Shown in pieces: positions 23,972 to 32,762 of a stretch of DNA of 39,901 bases. The notes beneath the pieces were generated by a model that saw only the letters and a list, made by a program, of their open reading frames with translations, was not told the DNA's origin and searched no databases. Each line of letters opens with the position of its first letter. Positions within the stretch are counted from its first letter, which is position 1. The translations under genes were made by a program, and so were the position numbers. Location of the stretch: positions 1-39,901 of the forward strand of contig NZ_AXUN02000220.1 of the NCBI RefSeq assembly GCF_000495435.3. Direction: 5' to 3'. The stretch comes from Youngiibacter fragilis 232.1. GTDB taxonomy: Bacteria; Bacillota; Clostridia; Clostridiales; Clostridiaceae.

Positions 23972-24793
23972 GTGGATAGGATAGTAGTTCTGATCAAGCA
24001 GGTTCCCGATATGGAGGAGGTCCGGTTCGACAGGGAACGAGGAGTCATCGACAGGAATTCAGCCGGGACAGAGATCAACCCCTTTGACCTGAATGCTCTG
24101 GAGGCTGCAGTGCAGATCTCCGAGAAAACAGGTGCTGAGGTTTTCGTCATCAGCATGGGCCCGCCCAGCGCAAAGGAAGCCATCAGGGAAGCCATAGCGA
24201 GAGGCGCATCGGATGGTGTGCTGCTAAGTGATAGGAAATTCGGCGGCGCTGATGTCAAGGCTACGGCAGCGACGCTGGCAGCAGGAATAAGGTGCACAGG
24301 ACCTTACAGCCTCATCCTCGCCGGGATGCAGACTGTAGACGGGGATACCGGTCAGGTAGGACCTGAAATCGCAGAGATGCTTGGAATACCCCATGCAGGC
24401 TATGCTGAGAGCATAGATGAGGTCGATGAGACTTCTGTTACTCTCACAACAAGGATCTGGGATGGCAGATACCAGAAGAAGCTCAGGTTTCCAGTACTTG
24501 TTACTGTCACAAAGGACATAGCTTCACCGAGGCTTCCTTCGCTGAAGAGCAAGATGAAGGCCAGGAAGGCTGAAATACCGGTAATAGGACTTGATGACCT
24601 CGATGGTTATCTAAAGGAAGAGGAAACCGGACTTAAAGGTTCTGCAACGAGGGTCAGGAAAATCGTGATTCCTGAATCAGCAGAGAGAGCAGGTGCGGTC
24701 TACAGGGATGACATGCCTGCGGCAATCGATGCCCTGATTGAAGTTTTGAAGGATACGAAGGTTTTGGAGGTTAGGCAGGGTGAAGGAATCTAA
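23972..24793 (+). CDS. etfB: Electron transfer flavoprotein beta subunit
   Basis: The 273 residues start VDRIVVLIKQVPD (GTG start). Family motifs are GTEINPFDLNALEAA, AGMQTVDGDTGQVGPEIAE and the TVTKDIASPRLPSLKSKMKA signature. In bifurcating Etfs this subunit carries the FAD that splits the electron pair. GTG at 23972 is 7 bases after AGGAGG and restores the usual N terminus; the open frame extends to 23939 but without a site. It overlaps etfA by 14 bases. With etfA and the FAD dehydrogenase it matches the LctBCD arrangement of Acetobacterium woodii. Confidence 0.95.
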   Translation: MDRIVVLIKQVPDMEEVRFDRERGVIDRNSAGTEINPFDLNALEAAVQISEKTGAEVFVISMGPPSAKEAIREAIARGASDGVLLSDRKFGGADVKATAATLAAGIRCTGPYSLILAGMQTVDGDTGQVGPEIAEMLGIPHAGYAESIDEVDETSVTLTTRIWDGRYQKKLRFPVLVTVTKDIASPRLPSLKSKMKARKAEIPVIGLDDLDGYLKEEETGLKGSATRVRKIVIPESAERAGAVYRDDMPAAIDALIEVLKDTKVLEVRQGEGI

Positions 24794-25817
24794 GGGAGTG
24801 CTCATTTTTGCGGAGCAAAAGGATGGAAAGCTGCACAAGGTAGGCTTCGAACTCCTTGGTGTTGGAAGAAAAATCGCGGATAAGTCAGGCTCAGAACTGT
24901 ATGCGGCAGTACTGGGTCCTTTTGGCATGTCCTGTGAAGAACTTATTGAAAGAGGTGCGGACAAGGTCTTTGTAATTGAGGATGAATCTGCATTTTCATT
25001 GCCTGATGAATATGTGTTCTCTGAAAATCTAATAAGACTTGCGGATAAGATCAGACCGGAAGTGTTCCTGATTGGAGCCACATCCCTTGGCAGGTCAGTA
25101 GCACCAAGGGTTGCTGCAGGTCTTAAGACAGGTCTCACTGCAGACTGTACTGACCTTGATGTTGATGATGAAGGGCACCTGGTACAGATACGGCCGGCTT
25201 TTTCCGAGAACATACTGGCCCAGATCCTTTCTGATTCCATGCCCCAGATGGCTACAGTCAGGTACAAGGAGTTCGATGAGGCTGAAAGGGTACCGGGAAG
25301 GTCAGGGGAGATCGTCCGGATGGAAGAGTACGGCTCGAGGAATCCTTCACTTGAGTTCATAAAGGAGCTTGAATCAAGCGGCTTTGACATCTCAAGCGCG
25401 GAGGTGGTTGTATCTGGAGGATCAGGCCTTAAGAGTCCTGAGGACTTCAGGATGCTTGAGAAGCTGGCTGTGCTTTTAGGTGGATCGGTGGGATCCTCAA
25501 GGCCGATGGTAGAGGCAGGTTTCATACCAAGGGAGCATCAGGTGGGATACAGCGGCAACAGGGTCAAGCCAAAGGTATATATCGCCTGCGGAATATCAGG
25601 TGCACCTCAGCACCTTGCAGGAATGATGGATTCTGAGGTGATCATAGCGATCAATTCCGATCCTTCCGCCCCAATATTCAATGTGGCGGATTATGGTATA
25701 GTCGGTGACATCTACGAGATAATTCCTCTATTAATCGAGAGGATAAAGAAAGAAAAGGCTGCATCCTCATCTTCAGACGCTGTTGCATACTTGTTAGGCA
25801 GGGGGGAAAACAAATGA
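24780..25817 (+). CDS. etfA: Electron transfer flavoprotein alpha subunit
   Basis: The protein has 345 residues. The N-terminal domain starts KGVLIFAEQKDGKLHKVGFE. The C-terminal FAD-binding domain has VVSGGSGLKSPEDF, GGSVGSSRPMVEAGFI, CGISGAPQHLAGM and APIFNVADYGIVGD. It begins at GTG 24780, inside the end of etfB, 9 bases after GGAGG, and ends in an ATGA overlap with the YkvI gene, so the products are translationally coupled. No N-terminal ferredoxin domain is present, unlike the EtfA of caffeyl-CoA reductase. It should pass electrons to the FAD dehydrogenase encoded two genes downstream. Confidence 0.95.
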   Translation: MKESKGVLIFAEQKDGKLHKVGFELLGVGRKIADKSGSELYAAVLGPFGMSCEELIERGADKVFVIEDESAFSLPDEYVFSENLIRLADKIRPEVFLIGATSLGRSVAPRVAAGLKTGLTADCTDLDVDDEGHLVQIRPAFSENILAQILSDSMPQMATVRYKEFDEAERVPGRSGEIVRMEEYGSRNPSLEFIKELESSGFDISSAEVVVSGGSGLKSPEDFRMLEKLAVLLGGSVGSSRPMVEAGFIPREHQVGYSGNRVKPKVYIACGISGAPQHLAGMMDSEVIIAINSDPSAPIFNVADYGIVGDIYEIIPLLIERIKKEKAASSSSDAVAYLLGRGENK

Positions 25818-26974
25818 AGAGATCAACCGAGAAAATATACCTTTCACTCGCATTCCTGTGGTTCACGACCCATTTTGGCGGCGGCTTCGCTTCCGGAAGA
25901 CAGGTTGTAGAATACTTCGTAAGATATGGAAAATATGCAGTCATAATGCCGATAATCTCTCAGGCAGTCATCGCCATAGTTCTCTATGCTGCATGGATGT
26001 ATGCGTTCGAGAACAAGGCATTCTATTACAGGGTCTGGACCGACAAGTTCTACAAGCCTGTCGAAAAGGTAATGTCGAATGTGTATGAGCTTCTCTATAA
26101 CCTGACTCTCGTTACAGCAACTGCGGTTGCATTTGCAACTGGCGGAGCTACGATGAAATCAGTGTTCGGAACAAGCTATTTGTTCAATACGGCTCTTATA
26201 GCTGCCGCGCTTCTTCTGCTCACGATATTCGGTGCTAAATTTGTAAGAAGAGCCGCAAGCATTATAGCAATCGCGATCATTGCCGGCATGTTCATTATAT
26301 ACATTCCTAACATCATTGCCGGATTACCTAAAATAGCTGAAAACCTGTCAGCCTTTTCGGCTGCACCTGCTGCTTCAGGTCTGGGACTCCTTGACGCACT
26401 CTGGACAACCATGAAGTATGCCGGTTTCCAGTCAGTGGTTATTGGCGCATACATAGCGCACTCAAGCGCACTTGAGGACAAGAAAGACATAATGAAGGCT
26501 TCAGTCCTCGGTTTCGTGCTCAATGCATCCATGCTTGTAATGACAGTCCTGGGTCTTCTCATTTTCATCAATGACGGGATACTGACAGAATCTGTACCTG
26601 CACTGACAGTGATACGGAATGGCGTCGGCGCTGGTTGGATGGTGCCGCTCATTTCAGTGCTCATACTTCTTGGTGCAGTATCCACTGGCGTCAACCTCAT
26701 ATATGGAATAACCCAGAGAGTAGTCATACTCATGGGTAAGAATGACAATGAAGCTTCCTTCAAGGCCAAGGAGAGGAACAGGAGCATAGTCGTTTCAGCA
26801 GTGTATGTAATGATAACCTGGTCCATCGCTCAGTTCGGTCTCATACCGCTCATAGCGAAGGGATACGGAACCCTTGGATACATCTCGGTATTTGTCATAA
26901 TACTGCCGATAGTGCTGAAGTTCTACATCGGACGAGTATTGAACAAACCTCAGAGTACTGCTGAGAATGCTTAG
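25814..26974 (+). CDS. YkvI family membrane protein (COG3949), putative transporter
   Basis: This 386-residue membrane protein has about ten hydrophobic helices and the family start HFGGGFASGRQVVEYF, in which the broken glycine-rich first helix recalls LeuT-fold carriers. Its ATG overlaps the etfA stop as ATGA. It is followed 30 bases later by the FAD dehydrogenase. Lactate operons of this type normally encode an L-lactate permease, so YkvI is a candidate carrier for the hydroxy acid oxidised by the flavoprotein. The family has no proven substrate and the transport role is inferred from position. Confidence 0.85.
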   Translation: MKRSTEKIYLSLAFLWFTTHFGGGFASGRQVVEYFVRYGKYAVIMPIISQAVIAIVLYAAWMYAFENKAFYYRVWTDKFYKPVEKVMSNVYELLYNLTLVTATAVAFATGGATMKSVFGTSYLFNTALIAAALLLLTIFGAKFVRRAASIIAIAIIAGMFIIYIPNIIAGLPKIAENLSAFSAAPAASGLGLLDALWTTMKYAGFQSVVIGAYIAHSSALEDKKDIMKASVLGFVLNASMLVMTVLGLLIFINDGILTESVPALTVIRNGVGAGWMVPLISVLILLGAVSTGVNLIYGITQRVVILMGKNDNEASFKAKERNRSIVVSAVYVMITWSIAQFGLIPLIAKGYGTLGYISVFVIILPIVLKFYIGRVLNKPQSTAENA

Positions 26975-27004
26975 GATAGAACATTATACCTTCAGGAGGA
27001 ACAG

Positions 27005-28390
27005 ATGGATATTGAAATAATTGGAAGACTCAAAAAAATATGCGGCGATGACTTTGTTGTCAGCGACCTCTCAAAGATAGGCAACTACTTATATGACGAG
27101 ACCGAGGAATACCTCAAGCCAGAAGCCTGTACAGATGTAGTTGTCGTCAAACCAAAGGATGCCAGCGAGATCTCAGAAATAGTAAAATATGCAAACGAGA
27201 TACTCATGCCTGTCATCCCGAGAGGCGGCGGCACAGGACTTAACGGCGCTGTCATACCTGACAGACCCGGCATAATACTATCCATGGAAAGGCTTTCGAA
27301 GGATATTGAAGTGGATGGCAAGAACCTCATGGTCATTGCAGACAGCGGAGTGACACTTGCACAGCTTAACGACGAGCTCAAGAAGACCAAGGGGCTGTTC
27401 TTCCCCATACATCCTGGTGATGAGGGAGCACAGCTTGGCGGAATGGTAGCTGAAAACGCCGGTGGCGTAAGTGCGGTAAAGCACGGCATCATGAGGAACC
27501 ATGTCAAAGGACTTGAAGTGGTTCTGCCTACTGGTGAGATAGTCACTTTAGGCGGCAAGCTGATAAAGAACAATACAGGCTATGACCTTCTCCACATGAT
27601 GGTTGGAAGCGAAGGAACCCTTGGTATAATAACCAAGGTGATCCTGAAGCTCTACGCAAAGCAGAACCATACCGGCACTCTGCTCGTATCCTTTGACAGC
27701 AGGCAGGATGCCTCAGATACTGTGCCTGCAATCCTGCAGTCAGGTATAACACCTCTTGCCATAGAATATGTGGAGAAGAATGTCATTGAAGAGGCAGCAA
27801 GGCATATGGGTCTTGTCTGGCCGGCAAAGGAAGGAATCGTTGACCTCATGATCATCCTTGAGGAAGGCACTGAGAACGACCTGTTTGCAAAGAGTGAGGC
27901 AATAGTTGAGATAGCCGAGAAGTTCAATGCAGTCGACAGCATCATCGCCGAAACAGCGAAGGACCAGAGGAACATACTCCAGATAAGGAGCAACGTATAT
28001 ACCGCCTTCATAGAGCACGCCATCGACGGAATGGATATCTCCGTACCCCCTGCTTCAGTACCGTATTTTGTCAGGGACCTTGATGAGATCGCCGCAAAAT
28101 ACAACACCACCCTTCCATGCGTCGGACACATCGGAGATGGAAACATCCACAACTTCGTTATGAAGGAGAACGGTGAAAAGCCATCCTGGTTCGAGGACAT
28201 AAGGCTCGATATCTACAAGGCAGCCATGAAGTACGGCGGAGCAATAACCGCTGAACACGGCACAGGCAAAACCCGAAAATCATACATGCCCCTCCAGTAT
28301 ACTGCAAGGGAAATCGAGATAATGAAGGGTGTCAAGAGAGCCTTCGACCCAAATGGAATACTCAATCCTGGAACAATAGTAGACTTGTAG
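27005..28390 (+). CDS. FAD-binding lactate/2-hydroxyacid dehydrogenase (GlcD/LctD-like)
   Basis: The 461-residue flavoprotein is of the vanillyl-alcohol oxidase/GlcD type. The FAD-binding motif is PRGGGTGLNGA (from residue 72), with GGMVAENAGGVSAVKHG further on. The metal and substrate motifs GHIGDGNIH (about 375) and TAEHGTGKTRK (about 415) lie in the C-terminal half, and it ends FDPNGILNPG. In acetogens the complex with EtfAB oxidises lactate with NAD+, driven by electron confurcation with reduced ferredoxin. Glycolate or another D-2-hydroxyacid is possible. GGAGG lies 5 bases before the ATG. It is the last gene of the operon, followed by a strong terminator. Confidence 0.9.
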   Translation: MDIEIIGRLKKICGDDFVVSDLSKIGNYLYDETEEYLKPEACTDVVVVKPKDASEISEIVKYANEILMPVIPRGGGTGLNGAVIPDRPGIILSMERLSKDIEVDGKNLMVIADSGVTLAQLNDELKKTKGLFFPIHPGDEGAQLGGMVAENAGGVSAVKHGIMRNHVKGLEVVLPTGEIVTLGGKLIKNNTGYDLLHMMVGSEGTLGIITKVILKLYAKQNHTGTLLVSFDSRQDASDTVPAILQSGITPLAIEYVEKNVIEEAARHMGLVWPAKEGIVDLMIILEEGTENDLFAKSEAIVEIAEKFNAVDSIIAETAKDQRNILQIRSNVYTAFIEHAIDGMDISVPPASVPYFVRDLDEIAAKYNTTLPCVGHIGDGNIHNFVMKENGEKPSWFEDIRLDIYKAAMKYGGAITAEHGTGKTRKSYMPLQYTAREIEIMKGVKRAFDPNGILNPGTIVDL

Positions 28391-28395
28391 AAACT

Positions 28396-28436
28396 AAAAA
28401 CGAGATGCATTTCGTAATGATTTGCATCTCGTTTTT
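28396..28436. terminator. Bidirectional terminator between ldh and the PBP gene
   Basis: AAAAACGAGATGCA (28396-28409) and TGCATCTCGTTTTT (28423-28436) form a perfect 14-bp stem around a 13-base loop. The A/T ends provide a T-tract on both strands, serving the convergent ldh and PBP genes. Confidence 0.9.
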
Positions 28437-28456
28437 CAATTTTCCTTGTTCAATTT

Positions 28457-30484
28457 CTAGTCTGGAAGCTCTCCTGTAAGAAATGCCCTTACCTTCCCTG
28501 CAGCATATCCCGGACCTCTGTCCCCCAGTCCTTCAACCATGACTGTCGCAATAAACGGACTTCCCCCGTCAAGGTCAATGGCAGTGAACCATCCATACCT
28601 TGTCCTTGCTGCTCCTGTTCCGACCTCTGCAATTCCTGTCTTGCCTGCTATGGCTCGACCTTCAATGAATGAGGCATTCCCGGTACCGGATGGATCTTCA
28701 ACGGATTTTCTCATTAGCTCCAGGATCCTGTCTGCGGTTTCTGCTGAAAGGATATTTCTGGTCTCTGCCTGTGCCACATCCTTCACCAGCCTGAGTCCCT
28801 TAAGATTTCCATCGTCTGCAATGGCAGTCAGAGCCCTTGGCAGCGTAAGGCTGTTGAACAGTACCTGTCCCTGGCCATAGCCGCTGTCCCCAAGCAGTAT
28901 CTCACTGTTCATTACACCTAGATTCGCCACCTGGGATTTCTGGAAATCAAAGGTCGTGTCAAAGTCCTCACCAACACCAAACCTTTGCATAGCTTCGATG
29001 AATTCCTTCTCTCCCAGCTTAAGTGCCATCTGGGCGAAGAATATGTTGTCGGAACTTATGAACGCCTTTTCAAGGTCTACAGGTGTTCCCGGATCAGCAG
29101 CCCTTTTTATGAAGTATTTCCCCCATGCAGGTTCCTTCTGCCAGGAAGTTCCTGAAACCTCTGAAACAAGGCTTGCAGCCGTACTGCCAGTCTCTATCGC
29201 TGAGGCTGATACAAGCGGTGCGACGGTAGCACCAGGAGGATATAGCTTCGTGAACCTGTTAAGAAGCGGCTTCCCTGGATCCTTAAGTAAATTATCATAA
29301 TAGGCTTCAGTATGTCCAAGGATCATCCTGTTCGGGTCATAGGATGGAAGGCTTACTAATGCCAGAATTTCCCCATCCTTGAAGTTTATCAGTGATGCAG
29401 TGCCGCTGTCTCCTGTCATTGCTCCATATAGTTTCAGCTGTTGGTCGATATCTATGGTAAGGACTACGTCCTTGCCTCTATTGTTGTGGTCGTTTGAAAG
29501 GATCTCCTTGATTTTGCCGTCCTTGTCCACCAGAACCTTCTCTGTCCCTGTCCTGCCCCTTAGGTCTTCCTCGAAGATCAGCTCCAGGCCTGACCTACCT
29601 GCCTTCGCTGTTATCGGATATCCAAGCGTCTTTAGGACTGCATATTCTTCACGGGTTGCAAGCCCCACATATCCGGTAAGGTGGGCTGCAGCTTCCCCGT
29701 ATGGGTATATCCTGTCTCTGGTTATCCTGTAGGTTATCCCTGAATTCGATATTACAAGAGCGTCTACAGCTTCCTTGTCGTCCATCGAAACCTTGATCAT
29801 GTCTACAAATGTCTCTGGCTTTACCCAGCTGAGCCCAAGTCTTCCGGTAATATATTTCCTTGATACTCCAAACGCCGCTGACAAGGCGTCTATGGATTTC
29901 TCCCTGACGTTACCGAACTGCCCGGGTATCATCCCTATCCAGATGACATCACCGTCTTCTGCAAGCACCTTCATGTTCCTGTCAAGTATACGACCCCTCT
30001 CAGGACCTACCTCCTGCTCAATTATCTTATCGGTGCTCTTGAATCCCTCATACATCTGGTTCAGCGCGAAGCTGACAAGAAAATTGGGATTACCATCCTC
30101 GTCATTCTCCTTGACAAGCTTGATGTCAGTGCTGAATTTTTTCACACCTATCCCTGTCACCAGTGTTATATCGACCGGGACCCTTAAAGTATCTGCTCCT
30201 GCAGCTTTTCTTTCCAGGTCCAGCTCCTCCATCCTGTCAGAAACTGAAGCCTCAGTTACAGAAATCACACCATAGAAGCCCTTGTAAAGCTCCACATATT
30301 CATCCTTTGTCATCTTTGACCTGCTCGATGAGTCGAGATAATCGTACATGGCACCATAATCCATTGCAGCATATGCTGCCTTATAGGCGACATATGTGCC
30401 TAGAGGATCATGCTTATCCTCGTCGCATGAGGAACCAATCATTAAAAACAGGATGATGAAAAATACATACAATGATTTCTTCAT
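28457..30484 (-). CDS. MecA/PBP3-like class B penicillin-binding protein lacking the catalytic SxxK
   Basis: The 675 residues have the MecA-type layout: a secretion signal ending near an atypical lipobox (IGSSC, Cys20), an NTF2-like domain (about 28-150), a dimerisation/pedestal domain with GRILDRN and YPYGEAAAHLTGYVG, and a transpeptidase domain (about 355-670). At the active site the expected STFK-type motif reads PPGATVAPL. Ala419 and Ala422 therefore replace the nucleophile Ser and the Lys. SDN (478-480) and KTG (615-617) are intact. The enzyme is thus probably unable to acylate, and a scaffold or regulatory role in wall synthesis is possible. Several base changes are involved, so a sequencing error is unlikely. 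GGGAGTG precedes the ATG. Confidence 0.88.
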   Translation of the reverse strand: MKKSLYVFFIILFLMIGSSCDEDKHDPLGTYVAYKAAYAAMDYGAMYDYLDSSSRSKMTKDEYVELYKGFYGVISVTEASVSDRMEELDLERKAAGADTLRVPVDITLVTGIGVKKFSTDIKLVKENDEDGNPNFLVSFALNQMYEGFKSTDKIIEQEVGPERGRILDRNMKVLAEDGDVIWIGMIPGQFGNVREKSIDALSAAFGVSRKYITGRLGLSWVKPETFVDMIKVSMDDKEAVDALVISNSGITYRITRDRIYPYGEAAAHLTGYVGLATREEYAVLKTLGYPITAKAGRSGLELIFEEDLRGRTGTEKVLVDKDGKIKEILSNDHNNRGKDVVLTIDIDQQLKLYGAMTGDSGTASLINFKDGEILALVSLPSYDPNRMILGHTEAYYDNLLKDPGKPLLNRFTKLYPPGATVAPLVSASAIETGSTAASLVSEVSGTSWQKEPAWGKYFIKRAADPGTPVDLEKAFISSDNIFFAQMALKLGEKEFIEAMQRFGVGEDFDTTFDFQKSQVANLGVMNSEILLGDSGYGQGQVLFNSLTLPRALTAIADDGNLKGLRLVKDVAQAETRNILSAETADRILELMRKSVEDPSGTGNASFIEGRAIAGKTGIAEVGTGAARTRYGWFTAIDLDGGSPFIATVMVEGLGDRGPGYAAGKVRAFLTGELPD

Positions 30485-30565
30485 TCGTAATCACTCCCTT
30501 GCCGATACGCCACCTGCTCAAGAGACAATTGACTGATAAACTCCCAATCCGCTGTAGCTTTGGAA

Positions 30566-31014
30566 TCATTCCCGTGGCCATGCATAGGCCAGGGAAAACA
30601 AGACAGACATACAGATAGAGAAGTAGCAGATCCAGGGTTTCATCGACCTATACATCAGAAAAGCGCACGCTGCTAAGATTGCACCAGCGGCAGGCAATGA
30701 CAGAAGAGGCTTAAGATACAGTCCTAGTATTGCAGCAACCATGAGCATCATTAGCGGAATTACAAGCAATATTGCCTTAAGAAGTTCCGGAGCTTTAGTT
30801 CGTAGAAGTGCAAGGTACCTGAAAAGCAGCAATATGGAGTAAGTGATACGTATGGCTTCAGCTGGATTGTTCCCAATGTTATCAGAAAAAAATACAGTTT
30901 CAACGAACATATAGATCGCAAAATACCCCATGCAGGTCGCAGCAAACACGAAAACCCGCCTGCATCAATTGCAGCCATCTTGACCAGGACTGAAAGGACA
31001 TTCTCCTTCTCCAT
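30566..31014 (-). pseudogene. Frameshifted small membrane protein
   Basis: A good start (ATG 31014, AGGAGG upstream) opens MEKENVLSVLVKMAAIDAGG. That frame then runs into unlikely cysteine-rich sequence. The hydrophobic continuation FAATCMGYFAIYMFVETVFF lies in another frame, open down to the stop at 30566. One extra base in the run of four A's at 30951-30954 (plus strand) would join them into a protein of about 149 residues with roughly four membrane helices. The family is not recognised. It could be a real lesion, phase variation at a homopolymer, or a sequencing error. It lies 81 bases upstream of the PBP gene. Confidence 0.65.
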
Positions 31015-31218
31015 CAGTACCTCCTCTCGTGCATGGTTTCAGAAACAAACCAAATTTCATATCTGCCATCATACATACCTGATATCCTATTAACTAAAGC
31101 ATATCCTATATAAATCCACTTGATGACATATATGCTTATTTTGTCGAAATTATCCGACTATTCGTCAGGTTCCAACGGTCTGAATCCTTAAGGAATCTCA
31201 TACGAGTTTTAATCTTAC

Positions 31219-31476
31219 TTACCTGTTTCCCGCACTTCTTGATGCGAAGCTTACTCCGATGATTATTCCTGCGATTGCTCCCATAGGTCCGCCAACCATG
31301 GCGCCTATAAGACCTGTCGCCTCATATCCCATCACTCCTGCGTACTCGAAGTTCTTCATGAAGTTCCCTCCAATGAAAGAACCGACTATAAGGCCTGCGA
31401 TTAGTCCCACTATAAGAAAAACAAAGCATCCGATAAGACCATAGAGTATTCTTTTAATCACTTCAACCATCTCCAT
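31219..31476 (-). CDS. Small glycine-rich two-helix membrane protein
   Basis: The 85 residues carry two hydrophobic segments, about 8-36 and 52-78, rich in spaced glycines (GLIAGLIVGSFIGG and GLIGAMVGGPMGAIAGIIIG). These resemble glycine-zipper helices that pack tightly in membranes. No family is recognised. The start is uncertain: ATG 31476 and ATG 31470 both lack a strong ribosome-binding site. It stands alone between the frameshifted membrane gene and the Ldh2-type dehydrogenase. Confidence 0.6.
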   Translation of the reverse strand: MEMVEVIKRILYGLIGCFVFLIVGLIAGLIVGSFIGGNFMKNFEYAGVMGYEATGLIGAMVGGPMGAIAGIIIGVSFASRSAGNR

Positions 31477-31545
31477 AACATATGGTCATGTGCCGCAAGG
31501 CAATAGCAATAGGGTTGCAGCACATGGCATCCATTCTTCATGCAA

Positions 31546-32640
31546 CTAGATCTTCAATTCCGGGAAGTATCTGTAGAAATCCATTTTCAGGTAATCTGCC
31601 AGGTCCTTCATTTCCTCGACTGTCTTTTCATTTACGGGAATCCCTTCTTCAATGCGTCTCGTATAGGATTCAGCTTCCTTTTCACCGTGGGTGTATATCC
31701 TGTCTTTACCGTCTGCTTTCATTGAATTCCTCAGTTCCTCAAGGAATATTTCAAGTTTATTCTGGATCACAGCCGGATTGCCGAAGATCTTTGGATCGAT
31801 CGCCGCAAAGAAGTGGCACACACCTGATTTTCCTTCCTCTTTCTCAACATGGTTTGAGGTAGTGCCTCCTGACATTATGGATGAAAGTATCTCGACTACC
31901 ATTGAGAAACCATAGCCCTTGTGACCACCATGTTCCTCAGTACCCCCGCCCAGCGGATGAAGCCCTGCTGTTCCTGCATATATTCCTCTTAGAAGTGCAG
32001 AGGGATCAAGCTCATCGTAGCCATCTGCATTTATTCCCCAGCCTACAGGAAGGGCTTTCCCAGTCTTACCGGATACTTCTGCCTTTCCTACCGTTACGAC
32101 CGAAGTTGATGCATCGAAATGGAATGGCTGTGGAACTGCAGGAAAGCTGAATGCAAAGGGATTGGTCCCAAGCATGGGGACTCTTCCGAAGGTCGGCACG
32201 ACAGCTGCCAGTGAATTTGTCATTGAAATCCCCAGAAATCCCTCATTGCATGCCATAAGGGAATAGTAGCCTGCAATTCCGTAGTGGTTGGAGTTTCGGA
32301 CAGTAACCAGACCTATACCTGAAGTCTTAGCAAGTGCAATGGCCTTCTTCATTGCAAATTTTGAAACCAGCTGGCCCATGCCGCTCATTCCGTCAATGAC
32401 GGCCGATACAGGCGTTTCTGACACTATAAGCGGCTTTGCACCAATATCAATGTATCCAGCCCTTATCTGATCATGGTACATGACAATCCTGTTTGTTCCG
32501 TGGGAATCGATCCCATACAGGTCAGCCAGAAGCAGTACATCCGTTATTACAGCGCTGTCATGTTCATTGAATCCGAACCTGTGGAACGCCGCCTCGCAAA
32601 ATATCTTCAGATTATCATAAGTAAGTAAGTTAATGCTCAT
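31546..32640 (-). CDS. Ldh2/malate-L-lactate dehydrogenase family oxidoreductase
   Basis: The 364 residues belong to the NAD(P)-dependent Ldh2 family (malate, L-sulfolactate, ureidoglycolate and related dehydrogenases). Landmarks are ADLYGIDSHGTNR with the catalytic His, VRNSNHYGIAGYY, PMLGTNPFAFSFP and EEHGGHKGYGFSMVVEIL. The exact 2-hydroxyacid cannot be told. ATG 32640 with GGAG 6 bases upstream is preferred over ATG 32652. It has no close co-directional partner and is separated from the YhhN-like gene by about 120 AT-rich bases. It might feed or drain the same 2-hydroxyacid pool as the EtfAB-linked dehydrogenase, but nothing in the sequence proves this. Confidence 0.9.
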   Translation of the reverse strand: MSINLLTYDNLKIFCEAAFHRFGFNEHDSAVITDVLLLADLYGIDSHGTNRIVMYHDQIRAGYIDIGAKPLIVSETPVSAVIDGMSGMGQLVSKFAMKKAIALAKTSGIGLVTVRNSNHYGIAGYYSLMACNEGFLGISMTNSLAAVVPTFGRVPMLGTNPFAFSFPAVPQPFHFDASTSVVTVGKAEVSGKTGKALPVGWGINADGYDELDPSALLRGIYAGTAGLHPLGGGTEEHGGHKGYGFSMVVEILSSIMSGGTTSNHVEKEEGKSGVCHFFAAIDPKIFGNPAVIQNKLEIFLEELRNSMKADGKDRIYTHGEKEAESYTRRIEEGIPVNEKTVEEMKDLADYLKMDFYRYFPELKI

Positions 32641-32762
32641 AAATTTCTCCATTCTTGTTTCTTATAACCCATATATATATTTTATCAGCATCGAGTGCTG
32701 GTTGTAGCTTATTTCTATTTTGAAGTACATTTGAATGTCGTAATCTAAATAGAAATACTAAA

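Noticed and set aside
32680-32705. CAGCA-TCGAG-TGCTG inverted repeat between the YhhN-like and Ldh2 genes
   Set aside because: A 5-bp stem with no T-tract on either strand; it may be chance.
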